Assembly: GCF_003286085.1 (NCBI RefSeq)
Contig: NW_020825523.1
Coordinates: forward strand, 62,001 to 126,000
Length of the DNA: 64,000 nucleotides
Direction: 5' to 3'
From: Drosophila persimilis
Lineage: Eukaryota; Arthropoda; Insecta; Diptera; Drosophilidae
The notes beneath the pieces are model-generated. The model did no database searches, was not told the DNA's origin, and was given only the letters and a program-made list of their open reading frames with translations. Shown piece after piece: positions 11,896 to 21,998 of this stretch. How positions within the stretch are numbered: position 1 is the first letter of the stretch; each line of letters opens with the position of its first letter. Position numbers and translations under genes: made by a program.

Positions 11896-12450
11896 ACAAA
11901 CATCCATTACACTTGGGCGGCCGGACCTGTGCCGTTCGAGTTATGCCATCGCCATCGTCCTTAGTTGGTGGCCGGATCCAGTGCCATGGCATTCAGAGTG
12001 CCCTATGGTCCTGGAAAAGGAAAAATCCATCAGCACACATACGATTAAAAAGGGCTCTTAAAATACTTACCGCCAGCCATTCAGACACACACACATCCAT
12101 TACACTTGGGCGGCCGGACCTGTGCCGTTCGAGTTATGTGTGTGTCATTGTCCGCCATTGCCCATTGCTGTTGGCCGGACCAGTGCCACTCGCTCTACAT
12201 TAGGGCCGCAATTGCCGACGCACACACACACTCACATCCATTTCACTTTGGCGGCCGGACCCGTGTCGCCACAGTAATATGTGTGCCGTCTACTCCTGGC
12301 TCCCAGCTGGTGGCCGGACCAGTGCCACTGGTTCTCCAAGAGGGCAGCCACAGCCACAAAGACGACGAGGTGCTAATTGCAGCTACTTCCGACGACTTTG
12401 GATGACGCCAATTTCGACGACTAGGGGGGACGACGGGGTCGGCCGGTATG
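11896..12450 (+). repeat. Irregular GGCCGG repeats in the HeT-A-like 3' UTR
   Basis: A motif pair recurs at about 11916/11967, 12107/12169 and 12247/12309, with a last half near 12440. One half reads CTTGGGCGGCCGGACC, the other TGGTGGCCGGACC followed by GTGCCA, separated by CA-rich spacers. Repeat spacing is uneven (about 190 and 140 bp). Matching arrays occur at 2055-2610, 6605-7150 and 31090-31640. D. melanogaster HeT-A also has irregular repeats in its 3' UTR, though of other sequence. Confidence 0.7.
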
Positions 12451-12710
12451 CAACGCAATGTCTTTACAAGCATTGTGTTTTGCTATGCCGGCAGATGCTT
12501 CTTGTCTTCCCTGTAATTATAGAAAAAGATATAGACATTATTTTAAATTGATATGTTTATTGTAATATTGTAAACGTAAATCAATTGTACCTGTATTGTC
12601 TCTTCTTTGTTCCAGTGTAGTATCTCTTTTATTACCTGTTTTTCCGTCGTCTCCACTCCAGTCTACTACTTATCTGTATTGTTATTTCTGCAAGTGCTTG
12701 TCTCTTTTTA

Positions 12711-13804
12711 TACCCGATACTCAAAATGAGTATTGGGGTATATTAGATTTGTGGTAAAAGTGGATGTGTGTAACGTCCAGAAGGAATCGTTTCCGACCCT
12801 ATAAAGTATATATATTCTTGATCAGCATCAATAGCCGAGTCGATTGAGCCCTGTCTGTCTGTCCGTCCGTCCGTCTGTCCGTCTGTCCGTCCCCTTCAGC
12901 GCCTAATGCTCAAAGACTATAAGAGCTAGAGCAACGATGTTTTGGATCCAGACTTCTGTGATATGTCACTGCTCCAAAAATATTTCAAAACTTTGCCCCG
13001 CCCACTTCCGCCCCCACAAAGGGCGAAAATCTGTGGCCTCCACAATTTCGACGATACGAGAAAACTAAAAACGCAGAATCGTAGAAGATGACTATATCTT
13101 CTAGAGTGCAAAATCTGAACCAGATCGTATAATTATTACAGCAAGAATCACGAAAACAATATCACTCTTTCTCGCTCTGTCTCACTCTAACACACAGGTT
13201 TCATGGTCGGTTTTGCCAATTGCAAAATATGAGTTCAAGGATCTCAGAACCTATAAAAGCCAGAGCAACCAAATTTGGTATCCACACTCCTGTGATATCG
13301 GACCTTGACCGTTTCCTGTCCAAATTTCGCCACACCCCCTTCCGCCCCCTCAAAGGACGAAAATCTGAGGCAAATCTGACTATTAAGGCTAGAGTAACCA
13401 AATTTGGTACACACACTCCTTTAAGATGTCACTATAAAACGTATATCTCAGAATTTCGCCCCACCCCCATCCGCCCCCACAAAGGACGAAAATCTGTTGC
13501 ATCCACAATATTGCAGATTTGAGAAAACTAAAAACGCAGAATCATAGATAATGACCATATCTATTAGATTGCTGAATCTGGATCAGATCAGATCATTTTT
13601 ATAGCCAAAAGGAACAAATCAATTTGCAGTGGCTACGCAGCGCCCGACGTCAAGCTCAGACTGATTTTCTGTCTCTCTCGCACGCACTCTTTGTCGTGTC
13701 GTTAAATATTAGCGCCATCTGCCGGAGGAGAGCCATACTGACTTAGTATCGGGTATAACCGTAGAGTTGCGGTGTCAGCAGCAACTCACAACGTTCACCC
13801 TCGT
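12711..13804 (+). mobile_element. DINE-1/mini-me-like non-autonomous Helitron
   Basis: About 1.1 kb, no coding capacity. TATACCCGATACT at the left is matched by its exact inverse AGTATCGGGTATA at 13746-13758. A second imperfect partner follows the left terminus directly, giving a hairpin. Near the right end AGTTGC and GCAACT (13765-13786) form a stem, as expected of a Helitron 3' hairpin. Inside lie the DINE/mini-me core (TTTCCGACCCTATAAAG, near 12789), a GTCY microsatellite (about 12854-12892) and degenerate internal repeats with TTTCGCC...GGACGAAAATCTG. Copy 3b shows the empty site; the insertion is in an A/T-rich target with no clear duplication, which fits Helitrons. Confidence 0.78.
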
Positions 13805-13930
13805 TATTTATTGTATTTCCACGCAAAGCACCTGCATTGTTTACCTTTTCTCTTTATCTATTCCTCAATTGACTACGCGTTGCAACACTGCACTTTCTGA
13901 ATTTTCGATCTCATTTCTTTAACCCCTTCT

Positions 13931-14318
13931 GGTCTGATGAGCTCGTGAGGTGGCTCAAAGGGGGCCTAGCTGAGGCCACCGGACGGGTCGCAGGTTGCGG
14001 ATAGCGAACGACCTACCTATATACAGGTCATATAGGTAGGTCAGCTGCGAATAATCGGACATCCCTAGGGAGAGTACCGAAAATAAGCAGCCCCGGACAG
14101 CCAGCGGGTGTTCGCGAAGTAGCAACACTGACGATGCGCTTGTGGTGCCGCCTCTTATAAGTAGCTCACACACTCCCCTATCCCTACACACTACCTACCC
14201 ACATCCCAACCCCCCACATTCAGCTCACACCGGGCCGGACTAAGAGTGTTATTCGACCCGTGCCGAGAGTCAGCCTGGCTGGGGGCCCGGTATATAAAAC
14301 TAGCCCAGTCGTTAACGG
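13931..14318 (+). other. 5' untranslated region of the LOA-like LINE, with a long hairpin
   Basis: No reading frame of note. A perfect 13-bp inverted repeat with a 7-nt loop sits at 14010-14042 (arms GACCTACCTATAT and its inverse). A TATA-like TATATAAAAC lies at 14291-14300. The LTR element cut in 18 bp later, and the rest of the 5' UTR continues at 24296. Confidence 0.6.
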
Positions 14319-15321
14319 TGTGAGGACCCATACTGGGACCCTCACATAGTAATAAGAATAATAATAATAATAATAATAATTGGATTAGTCACAATCATAT
14401 GCTATAGTAGTAAATAAGCTAGTTATGTTTTGCATAGCCGAAATCCCGCCAAACGGCCAGCTCACACGGAACAACCGCAAAGAAGACGGCGAGGAGAGAG
14501 AGCCATGCTCAGCCGGCAGCAGAGCGGATCTCTTTCGGAAAAGTCCCGTTGGCCCGAAAACGAGCGCGAGGCGTGGGGAGAACGTCGAGCGACCGTGGCG
14601 AGAGAAGGAGTCGATTCTTGGAAGTGAGCGAAGACGGAACGTCGCGGACATCGAAGTGAAGAGATAAAGAAAAGTGTTGAACGGCCGCGCGCCAGAGAGG
14701 AGAAAAAAAGCATGGAGGAGCTGCGGGAACACAGGCGCCGGATCCGCGGGTGAGCTGGCCGATGGCCAAGGTAGTAGTAGGAGTAGAAGGGAGTGCGAGG
14801 GGAATTAATCCAATAAAACTTCGATCATAGAATTAAGAACGCGTTGGCTTCCATTTGTTTTCTCCGGTCGGACCACCGACTGCGGTCATCTCTCCACCCC
14901 CTCCCCATCCGTTTTCCTGACTGTTCTCGGTCGCTACGCTCCCGCTCTGCCTCTGGCAACAGGGTTTTACCCTGCTGGAGTGAGAAGTGGTACGCGTTTC
15001 GACAGAGGCGCCCCCCCTTATCCTTTTCCTTCACCTCCCCGGATCCGCGGCCCACCTCGACCTTGGCAACAGGGGTTTTACCCTGCTGAAGTCGGGGAGT
15101 GCAGCGTCTCGGGTGAGTTTCGCGCCGCCCGGCCCCACGCCCGCTCTCCCCCCCCCCCTAATTTCTCCCGAAGGCCCCGTCGTTGACGGCGGCTCGGCGA
15201 TCCATGCGCCAACGACCCGCCTTCCCTCCCCCCAGTCTCAACGTCTCAGCAACTTACAAATAAACTGTAGGTGACCCTGGGCAGACTGAGCCTGACCCCA
15301 GCCTAGGATCACTACTTTACA
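14319..15321 (+). repeat. 5' LTR of the Osvaldo-like element
   Basis: 1003 bp, from TGTGAGGACCC to ACTACTTTACA. It contains a short ATA/AAT-rich microsatellite near the start, AATAAAAC near 14811, and two copies of CAACAGGGTTTTACCCTGCTG-like sequence (about 14957 and 15065, the second with one extra G) that can fold as CAGGG/CCCTG hairpins. A TAAACTG block lies near the 3' end. Confidence 0.9.
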
Positions 15322-15323
15322 GA

Positions 15324-15341
15324 TGGCGCCCGAGCAGGGAC
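15324..15341 (+). promoter_or_regulatory. Primer-binding site, tRNA-Lys type
   Basis: TGGCGCCCGAGCAGGGAC, two bases after the 5' LTR, is complementary to the 3' end of a lysine tRNA (it differs by one base from the classic tRNA-Lys(UUU) site). It primes minus-strand synthesis. Confidence 0.8.
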
Positions 15342-16526
15342 TGTTGAGACAATTCAAACGATAGTTTTCTGGGGGGGATTTCACCCTTCGTGGCCTAAAG
15401 ACCCACAAGTAGATCGCGTAGGTAGTGCCGCATCAAACCGAGGAGAAATTTATAGGGTATCAATAAGAAAATACGATACGAATGTACAGGCCAGCAGCGA
15501 GCAAAGCGTGGCTGAAAAGCTGTACAATCCCCGTTAGCCGTCATCAAATAAAAAGAGGAAATGAGAGAGGAAAACGACAGAATGAAAGTACAGCCCGCAG
15601 CCAAGCAAAGCATAGTGATGCCCTTCCCATGCCCAGCAGAAAGAGAGAAAAAAAAAAAATCCAAGTGAAGCACCAGCGACGAAGCAGCACGCAAAGCAGA
15701 ACGAAAATTCCGTTATACTCAGGCAAAACCATGCGGGATCATAGCGCCCGGTACAGTGGGGAAAGAGCCAAGGGCAGCCAGATCTCTGTTGCATTTCAGT
15801 GGGGAGAGAGGGAGTGAAGACCGGAGAACAGTTCTGGGCGTCGGCGGCGGGCATGCGCCGAACGACCCACGAGTATAATACATGAAATTATCCCTTTCTC
15901 ATACTACCCGCACCCCCCGATCTTCGACTATTTACCTAACCATTCGCCCGCGGCTCTCTCGCGTGGTGTTCTCGGCCGATTCCGAGACGTCGACGTCGGC
16001 AGAGGCTCGGCCGTTCAGCCAGACCCAATATAAGCCGGGTTGTATACAACGCAAGAGACAGTCATCCTCAGGATTCGGTCAACATACAACGTGTGGAACA
16101 GAGTGATCCCCTGCCTTCGATCAGTACACAACGCGCAAAATACAGTGGTCCCTATCCCGCAGCATACAGTGGTCCCTATCCCGCAGCATACAACGACAGC
16201 GATCCCGCGTCTTCTGTCCACCTCGCGCTCCCCCCGAAACCGAACTCGAACCAACGCATTCTAACCGGAACAGTCCTGCAGAAACCAACGACTAAAGTAC
16301 CCCTGAACAAGCGCGTGTTAATTGCCAGCCCCCGTGTCCAGGTCCCCGACCAAGACGGCCCACCGGTAATTCACCACCGAATAGCCTCGCACGCGTCCTC
16401 GCCGTTTAAGGATTCAGAGCCCCGTCTCTCGCCGCGTCCTTAGCTACGTTTTTCGACTCCTCGGGCGACGCCCCCGACATTTGATCGTAGACCACGTGCA
16501 GCAACAGTGACCCGGACCAACTCAAC
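15342..16526 (+). other. 5' leader of the Osvaldo-like element
   Basis: About 1.2 kb without a convincing gene. A 24-bp unit with core CAGTGGTCCCTATCCCGCAG is repeated in tandem at about 16142-16189. Long leaders before gag are usual in this group. Short open frames here have no recognisable domain. Confidence 0.6.
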
Positions 16527-17876
16527 ATGGGAGTCAAGTGGATTTCGGTCAGGCGCAAGAACGAGTTGGAGATGATTACCGCGGAGCTTGGGTTAGACAG
16601 CGCTGGAACTGTCGAAGAGTTGAGACGTCGACTCGCGACCTTCGCAAACTCGGCCGATTTACCAAGTACGGCGCGTGCTCGGTTGGAGGAATTGGAGGCC
16701 CAGTACGGAGTCGCCGTGACTCCAGAGGTTAAACCACTTTCTCCCCGCCCTTCTACACTCGCGCCTCTTAGCCTACAACCCCATCCCCCGGCTGCGTATG
16801 ATGTCGTACCCGCCAGTAGCCGTAGTATCGCGGCGTCGGGATCCGCTGTGCCGGCAGAGAGCCTGCTCCATGGCATCGACGTCGGTGCCGCGCAGAGAAA
16901 CCTGCACGGTAGCAAGGACCCACCAACGAAGGGGTCCACCTGGAACGAAGAGCATTTTAACGCTGCGATCACCGAGAAAATGGTCCGCTGGGGAATCGTG
17001 TTTGATGGGTCCGGCGATCCGTTAAGTTTCCTTGAGCACGTGCAAGAGAGGGCAGCCACTTATAAGATAGATCTACGACACTTATCACAAGGAATCCTCG
17101 TGTTGTTGACCGGTCGGGCCGAGAGTTGGTTTCGAACGAGCCGCCTTAGTGGAGAACCATGGGAGACCTTTCGCAAAGAGTTTTCAGAGTTTTTTTTGCC
17201 TCCCCGGTACTTTCAACGGCTAGAAGACGAGATCCGAACCCATTTTCAACGACCAAAAGAAGCGTTTAAAACGTACCTCGTGGACATTCGACTAATGATG
17301 CAGCGCGCGGGATACACCGAGGCTCAGGAATTGGAAAGGATATACGATAACATGCTCCCGGAATACCAGTTGTTTACGAGACGAAAAGATTTTGATTCTC
17401 TCTCCGAATTAACGCAACTAGTTGTGAACTTCGAGGTGACGCGTAACAAGGGACCGTCGGAGCTCACGGGCTACGCGAACCAAGCACGAGACACCCGTCC
17501 GCGGGAAACTTTAGGGCCAACGGCTGGTCAACGAGGACCAAGGAATCACGCGGCTGCGAGGACACAGGATCTCCGGCACGATAGAACCCAGGTGAGGGAT
17601 TGGTCGACGGACTCGCAGCAGCCGGATGTCAGGAATGGAACCATCCTCCAAGACGCCGACCCCATAATCGACGTGCAGCATGCTTGTAGGAACTGCGGCG
17701 GGTCCGGACACTTTTCCAGGGAGTGTAAACAGCCCCAAGTCTTATACTGCTGGGACTGCGGCCGTCGCGGGCTACGCACCATCGAATGCTGTCGCAGGAA
17801 TTCGTCGGGAAACGGACAGGCGCTTCACTCGGCAGGGGACCGGGCGAAGACCGCCAATCCCACCCCGAGGCAGTAA
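16527..17876 (+). CDS. gag: Gag of the Osvaldo-like element (449 aa)
   Basis: The N-terminal 60 residues look like a helical SAP-type fold (MITAELGLDSAGTVEELRRR). A retrotransposon Gag capsid core follows at about residues 150-310 (FDGSGDPLSFLEHV, then ESWFR, FRKEFSEFFLP, and YLVDIRLMMQRAGY). The nucleocapsid end carries a zinc knuckle CRNCGGSGHFSREC and a second Cys-rich block beginning CWDCG. Gag builds the virus-like particle and packages the RNA. The frame overlaps pol by 91 nt in another phase, as in gypsy-type elements that reach Pol by translational frameshifting. The core is clearly related to the Gag at 43782 and 58586. Looks whole. Confidence 0.87.
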   Translation: MGVKWISVRRKNELEMITAELGLDSAGTVEELRRRLATFANSADLPSTARARLEELEAQYGVAVTPEVKPLSPRPSTLAPLSLQPHPPAAYDVVPASSRSIAASGSAVPAESLLHGIDVGAAQRNLHGSKDPPTKGSTWNEEHFNAAITEKMVRWGIVFDGSGDPLSFLEHVQERAATYKIDLRHLSQGILVLLTGRAESWFRTSRLSGEPWETFRKEFSEFFLPPRYFQRLEDEIRTHFQRPKEAFKTYLVDIRLMMQRAGYTEAQELERIYDNMLPEYQLFTRRKDFDSLSELTQLVVNFEVTRNKGPSELTGYANQARDTRPRETLGPTAGQRGPRNHAAARTQDLRHDRTQVRDWSTDSQQPDVRNGTILQDADPIIDVQHACRNCGGSGHFSRECKQPQVLYCWDCGRRGLRTIECCRRNSSGNGQALHSAGDRAKTANPTPRQ

Positions 17877-20800
17877 AGGGAACCCTGCGGCTGGAGAGAG
17901 GACGAATTCGCGCGCAAGTAACCATGGAAGGAGAGGACCTACTCGCTACTCTGGACACAGGCGCCACACGGAGCTTCGTTAGCGAACGCAAAGCCCTGGA
18001 GCTGGACAACGGACAGAGTATAGCGATGGTACGAACGACGATCAGATTGGCGGATGGGTCCCTCCGGGAATTGACTCAGGCGCTGATGGCAGACATACGA
18101 CTAGGAGATCAACAAGTAAAGATGCCGGTGCTAGTAATGAAAGACGTGCTGGATGACGTCCTCCTCGGGATGGATTTCCTATGCGGAATAGACGCGACCC
18201 TGCAGTGTGGAGGAGTCCCCTTGCGCCTGCAATTTAAACACAGCCATGATACCAGGACTCAATACATAGGATCCACAGCCCGCCTGGATCAACCTACGAA
18301 TCTCAGCCGAGACCGGGTCGCCCAGCATCAAGAACCGACGAGGAACGACGTGCCGAACGAGGAGCGCGTGGCCGATCCCCTGGGATCCATGATGGTGAGG
18401 TGGGAAAAACTTGCGAGGGACGACGTACCAAACGAGACGTGCGTGGCCGTTCCTTCAAGGAATTCTAGGAATTCGGGCGAGGTCTCGACCCCGGCAGGAT
18501 ACCAACCCGGATGGACATCGGCGCTCCCCGGCCTCGACCACAGAGCCATGCTTAAAAACCCCTTCCGGGTACACGAGGTACAGCAGCGATCCAAGAAACG
18601 AGTGCGATTCGAGCCCGGCATCGGCGACAACGGGCCCCGCCGTAGGCGCACCAGGGAACGGACACAAGGAGCAACAGTGGCCACCGTGAATATATCCCAA
18701 TTGCCCGACGTTTTGACCCCTGGATTCGAGCCCGAAGACGACGAACCCCTGGAACCCCGGATCACCGAATGGTTGCAACAGGAACTGAAACAATTCGACG
18801 GCCTCAGCGGAGTGTCCCCCATTGCAGAACACACCATCGTGATGCGCGACAACAAGCCGATAAAACAACTTTATTATCCAAAAAACCCCGCTATGCAAGC
18901 CGTCATTAATAAACAGGTCGACGAACTGCTTAAGGAAGGGCAGATTGAACCTTCGAAGAGTCCACATAGCGCCCCAATCGTCCTCGTGGGCAAGAAAACA
19001 GGTGACATCAGGATGTGCATAGACTTCCGACAGTTGAACGCGCGATCGATCCCCGACGCGTATCCCCTCCCCAGGATTCAACACATATTGGAACAGCTGA
19101 GAGATGCCAGGTACATATCGACCCTGGACCTGAAGAGCGGCTACTGGCAAATTCCGCTTGCCCCAACCAGCCGCGAGTGCACGGCGTTCACCGTGCCGGG
19201 CCGCGGATTGTTTCACTGGAAAGTGATGCCTTTTGGCCTTCACTCCGCCGGCGCGACCTTCCAGCGAGCACTGGATAGCGTGATTGGCCCCGACATGGAA
19301 CCACACGCATTCGCCTATCTTGATGACATTATCGTCATCGGGCACACCGTGGAGGACCACATGCGGCATCTTGGGACAGTTCTACAGCGGCTGCGCAAGG
19401 CTAATCTTCGACTCAACAAGGACAAATGCAGCTTCTTCAAACGCAGACTGAAGTATTTAGGACACGTCATCAGCGGGAACGGCATACACACGGATCCTGA
19501 CAAGATCGCCGCAGTGCGCAACCTGAAACCCCCGGCAGGTGTCAAGGAACTTCGCCGATGCATCGGCATGGCCTCCTGGTACCGGCGGTTTGTACCCAAC
19601 TTTTCCGAAATAGTAGAACCCATGACGGCGTTGTTAAGGAAAGATCGGCAATGGAAATGGTCGGAAGAACAGGAGAAAGCCTTCGAGGAGTTGAAGATCA
19701 GGTTAACTGAAGCGCCGGTCCTCGCCTGCCCTGATTTTTCTGAAAAATTCTCATTGCAAACCGACGCTAGCGAACAAGGATTAGGAGCCGTCCTTACACA
19801 AAAGATAAGGGACGAGGAACGAGTAATAGCCTACGCGAGTCGACGCTTGTCCAAAGCCGAGGAGAACTACTCCGTTACTGAGAAGGAATGCTTGGCAATA
19901 GTGTGGTCGATCCGCAAGCTGCGCTGTTACTTGGAAGGATACCGATTTGACGTGATCACGGACCATCTCGCCCTCAAATGGATCAACTCGATCGACAACC
20001 CCACTGGACGGATAGCACGTTGGGCTTTAGAGCTGCAACAGTATCAATTCGATATTCACTATCGCCGAGGGAAGCAGAACGTGGTAGCAGATGCACTTTC
20101 CCGCCAACCATTGGAGTTACTACATCAAGCTCTGGAGGAGGAGTCACAGTGCAAGTGGATCAGGAAAATGTTGGCGAGAATCAGGCAGCAGCCGGGCAAA
20201 TATGAAGACTACCGAAGCGAGAGTGGACAACTGTATCGGCGCCTGCACACCGTGCCCGAAGAAGAAGACTCCACCCCATGGAAACTCTGCGTCGCTGCAG
20301 AACATAGACGACGCGTACTAAAAGAATGCCATGACCACCCGACGGCCGGACATCTAGGAATCCGAAAAACAAGCACACGAGTCGCCCAAAAGTACTACTG
20401 GCCAGGCCTGTTCCGAGAAGTCGCCAGATACGTTCGCCAATGCGTAGTGTGCCAAAAATACAAGGTGAGCCAGTTCAAACCGGCGGGGAAAATGTTCACC
20501 AGACAAGTTGACGAACCCTTCAGCGTGTTATGCGCCGACTTTGTTGGGCCGTTGCCCCGCTCCAAACATGGAAACACCGTCCTCCTGGTTTTCTTCGACG
20601 CATTTAGTAAGTGGGTCGAACTGGTGCCTCTACGCAAGGCAACTACGCCACACCTGGAAAGATCATTCCGAGAAAGAATCCTAAGCCGCTTTGGTACCCC
20701 TCGTACCTTCGTTTGCGACAATGGGGCACAGTTTACCAGCCAATCGTTCAAAGGATTCTGCAAAAGGCTAGGGATGGAACTTCAGCATACTGCCCCGTAC

Positions 20801-21445
20801 ACTCCCCAACAAAATCCAACAGAACGCGCGAACAGAACAATTAAAACGATGGTGGCGCAATACATCGACGGAAAACAGAACACTTGGGACGAGCTCTTGC
20901 CAGAAATCACGCTCGCGATCAACTCAAGCGTGTCCGATTCGACGCGATTCAGCCCCGCGTTTTTGATCCAAGGTCGCGAGCCAAGACTGCCAGGCGCCTT
21001 GTACGACGAGGTTACGCCAGGAACGGGAACTAGCATCGCCGACCCGGAGACCAGGGCACGACAGATGAGAGAGGTGTTCGAAATCGCAAAAACAAACTGC
21101 GACAAAGCATCAGAGGAGCAAAAACGACATTACAACCTCCGCCGTAGGGAATGGAAACCGGCTATTGGATCCCAAGTGATGTTACGTCGCCACACTCTGT
21201 CCAAAGCAGCCGAAGGCTTCGCCTCCAAGTTGGCCACGAAATTCGAGGGACCATACCGGGTGACCAAGTTTCTCTCTCCGAATCTCGTCCGATTACAGGT
21301 TCTAAACGGACGTAAGCAGCGATCAGCCAGTTTGAACGACCTGAAGGCGTTCTACCCGACCATCGACGAAGATGACGAAAAGGCCGACCAGATCAGGACG
21401 GACAGTGAAGACGACCCTGACCGAACCAATATACAACAATCTTGA
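17786..21445 (+). CDS. pol: Pol of the Osvaldo-like element: protease, RT, RNase H, integrase (1219 aa)
   Basis: Domains in order: aspartic protease with LDTGATRSFVS (about residues 50-150); a charged linker (about 165-300) that includes two in-frame copies of the 77-bp repeat found again after pol; reverse transcriptase (about 350-530) with FRQLNARS, LDLKSGYWQIPL and the YLDD catalytic box; RNase H with TDASEQGLGAVL; integrase with a zinc domain (HPTAGHLG, CVVCQKYK), the acidic triad in ADFVGPLP, CDNGAQFT and PTERANRT, and a GPYRVTKFL module near the end. Pol makes and inserts the cDNA. All domains are present and the frame is open. Translation presumably depends on frameshifting from gag; the ATG at 17786 need not be used. 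Confidence 0.9.
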   Translation: MLSQEFVGKRTGASLGRGPGEDRQSHPEAVKGTLRLERGRIRAQVTMEGEDLLATLDTGATRSFVSERKALELDNGQSIAMVRTTIRLADGSLRELTQALMADIRLGDQQVKMPVLVMKDVLDDVLLGMDFLCGIDATLQCGGVPLRLQFKHSHDTRTQYIGSTARLDQPTNLSRDRVAQHQEPTRNDVPNEERVADPLGSMMVRWEKLARDDVPNETCVAVPSRNSRNSGEVSTPAGYQPGWTSALPGLDHRAMLKNPFRVHEVQQRSKKRVRFEPGIGDNGPRRRRTRERTQGATVATVNISQLPDVLTPGFEPEDDEPLEPRITEWLQQELKQFDGLSGVSPIAEHTIVMRDNKPIKQLYYPKNPAMQAVINKQVDELLKEGQIEPSKSPHSAPIVLVGKKTGDIRMCIDFRQLNARSIPDAYPLPRIQHILEQLRDARYISTLDLKSGYWQIPLAPTSRECTAFTVPGRGLFHWKVMPFGLHSAGATFQRALDSVIGPDMEPHAFAYLDDIIVIGHTVEDHMRHLGTVLQRLRKANLRLNKDKCSFFKRRLKYLGHVISGNGIHTDPDKIAAVRNLKPPAGVKELRRCIGMASWYRRFVPNFSEIVEPMTALLRKDRQWKWSEEQEKAFEELKIRLTEAPVLACPDFSEKFSLQTDASEQGLGAVLTQKIRDEERVIAYASRRLSKAEENYSVTEKECLAIVWSIRKLRCYLEGYRFDVITDHLALKWINSIDNPTGRIARWALELQQYQFDIHYRRGKQNVVADALSRQPLELLHQALEEESQCKWIRKMLARIRQQPGKYEDYRSESGQLYRRLHTVPEEEDSTPWKLCVAAEHRRRVLKECHDHPTAGHLGIRKTSTRVAQKYYWPGLFREVARYVRQCVVCQKYKVSQFKPAGKMFTRQVDEPFSVLCADFVGPLPRSKHGNTVLLVFFDAFSKWVELVPLRKATTPHLERSFRERILSRFGTPRTFVCDNGAQFTSQSFKGFCKRLGMELQHTAPYTPQQNPTERANRTIKTMVAQYIDGKQNTWDELLPEITLAINSSVSDSTRFSPAFLIQGREPRLPGALYDEVTPGTGTSIADPETRARQMREVFEIAKTNCDKASEEQKRHYNLRRREWKPAIGSQVMLRRHTLSKAAEGFASKLATKFEGPYRVTKFLSPNLVRLQVLNGRKQRSASLNDLKAFYPTIDEDDEKADQIRTDSEDDPDRTNIQQS

Positions 21446-21514
21446 TTACAACGCAGATCTACTCAAACCGCCACGACGATGCTGACACCCCGGATACACA
21501 GAGACGAAACCAAT

Positions 21515-21900
21515 CACGAACCCGGATATCTTGCGAGGAACGACGCACCGAACGAGGCGTGCGTGGCTGCTTCTCCTGGACCCATCCGCTTCAGGAACCC
21601 GGATATCCTGCGAGGAACGACGCACCGAACGAGGCGTGCGTGGCCGCTTCTCCTGGACATATCCGCTTCCGGGACCCGGACATCCTTCGAAGAACGACGC
21701 ACCGAACGAGGCGTGCGTGGCTGCTTCTCCTGGACCCATCCGCTTCAGGAACCCGGATATCCTGCGAGGAACGACGCACCGAACGAGGCGTGCGTGGCCG
21801 CTTCTCCTGGACACATCCGCTTCCGGGACCCGGACATCCTTCGAAGAACGACGCACCAAACGAAGCGGGCGTGGCTGTTCCTTCAAGGGCAAACCGCAAC
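21515..21900 (+). repeat. Five 77-bp tandem repeats between pol and ORF3
   Basis: GAACGACGCACCGAACGAGG recurs (last copy slightly changed) at 21538, 21615, 21692, 21769 and 21846, exactly 77 bp apart. Two diverged copies of the same unit, also about 77 bp apart, lie inside pol near 18342 and 18418. Because 77 is not a multiple of three, the spacer is unlikely to code. Confidence 0.85.
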
Positions 21901-21998
21901 CGTGATTGTACCGAAGGGACCAACCAAGGCCGACATTTTGGAGATTCTCATTAAGTCTATAACCGCTCCGCCGCACTCATAGAGTATCAAAGTATTTC

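Larger units (their letters stand above)
11775..13930 (+). other. 3' untranslated region of HeT-A-like copy 3 (first part, split by DINE-1)
   Basis: Non-coding, matching 6470-7540 of copy 2 and 30967-32026 of copy 3b. The part left of the Helitron ends in CTCTTTTTA (12710). The part right of it resumes TTTATTGTATTTCC near 13807 and runs to the LINE target CCCCTTCT at 13930. Confidence 0.75.

Noticed and set aside
13931-13960. Hammerhead-like CTGATGAG at the LINE 5' end
   Set aside because: No GAAA partner at the needed place and no clear stems I and III.
21515-21900. CRISPR array (regular 77-bp repeats)
   Set aside because: Units are directly abutting repeats without unique spacers, within a eukaryotic retrotransposon.
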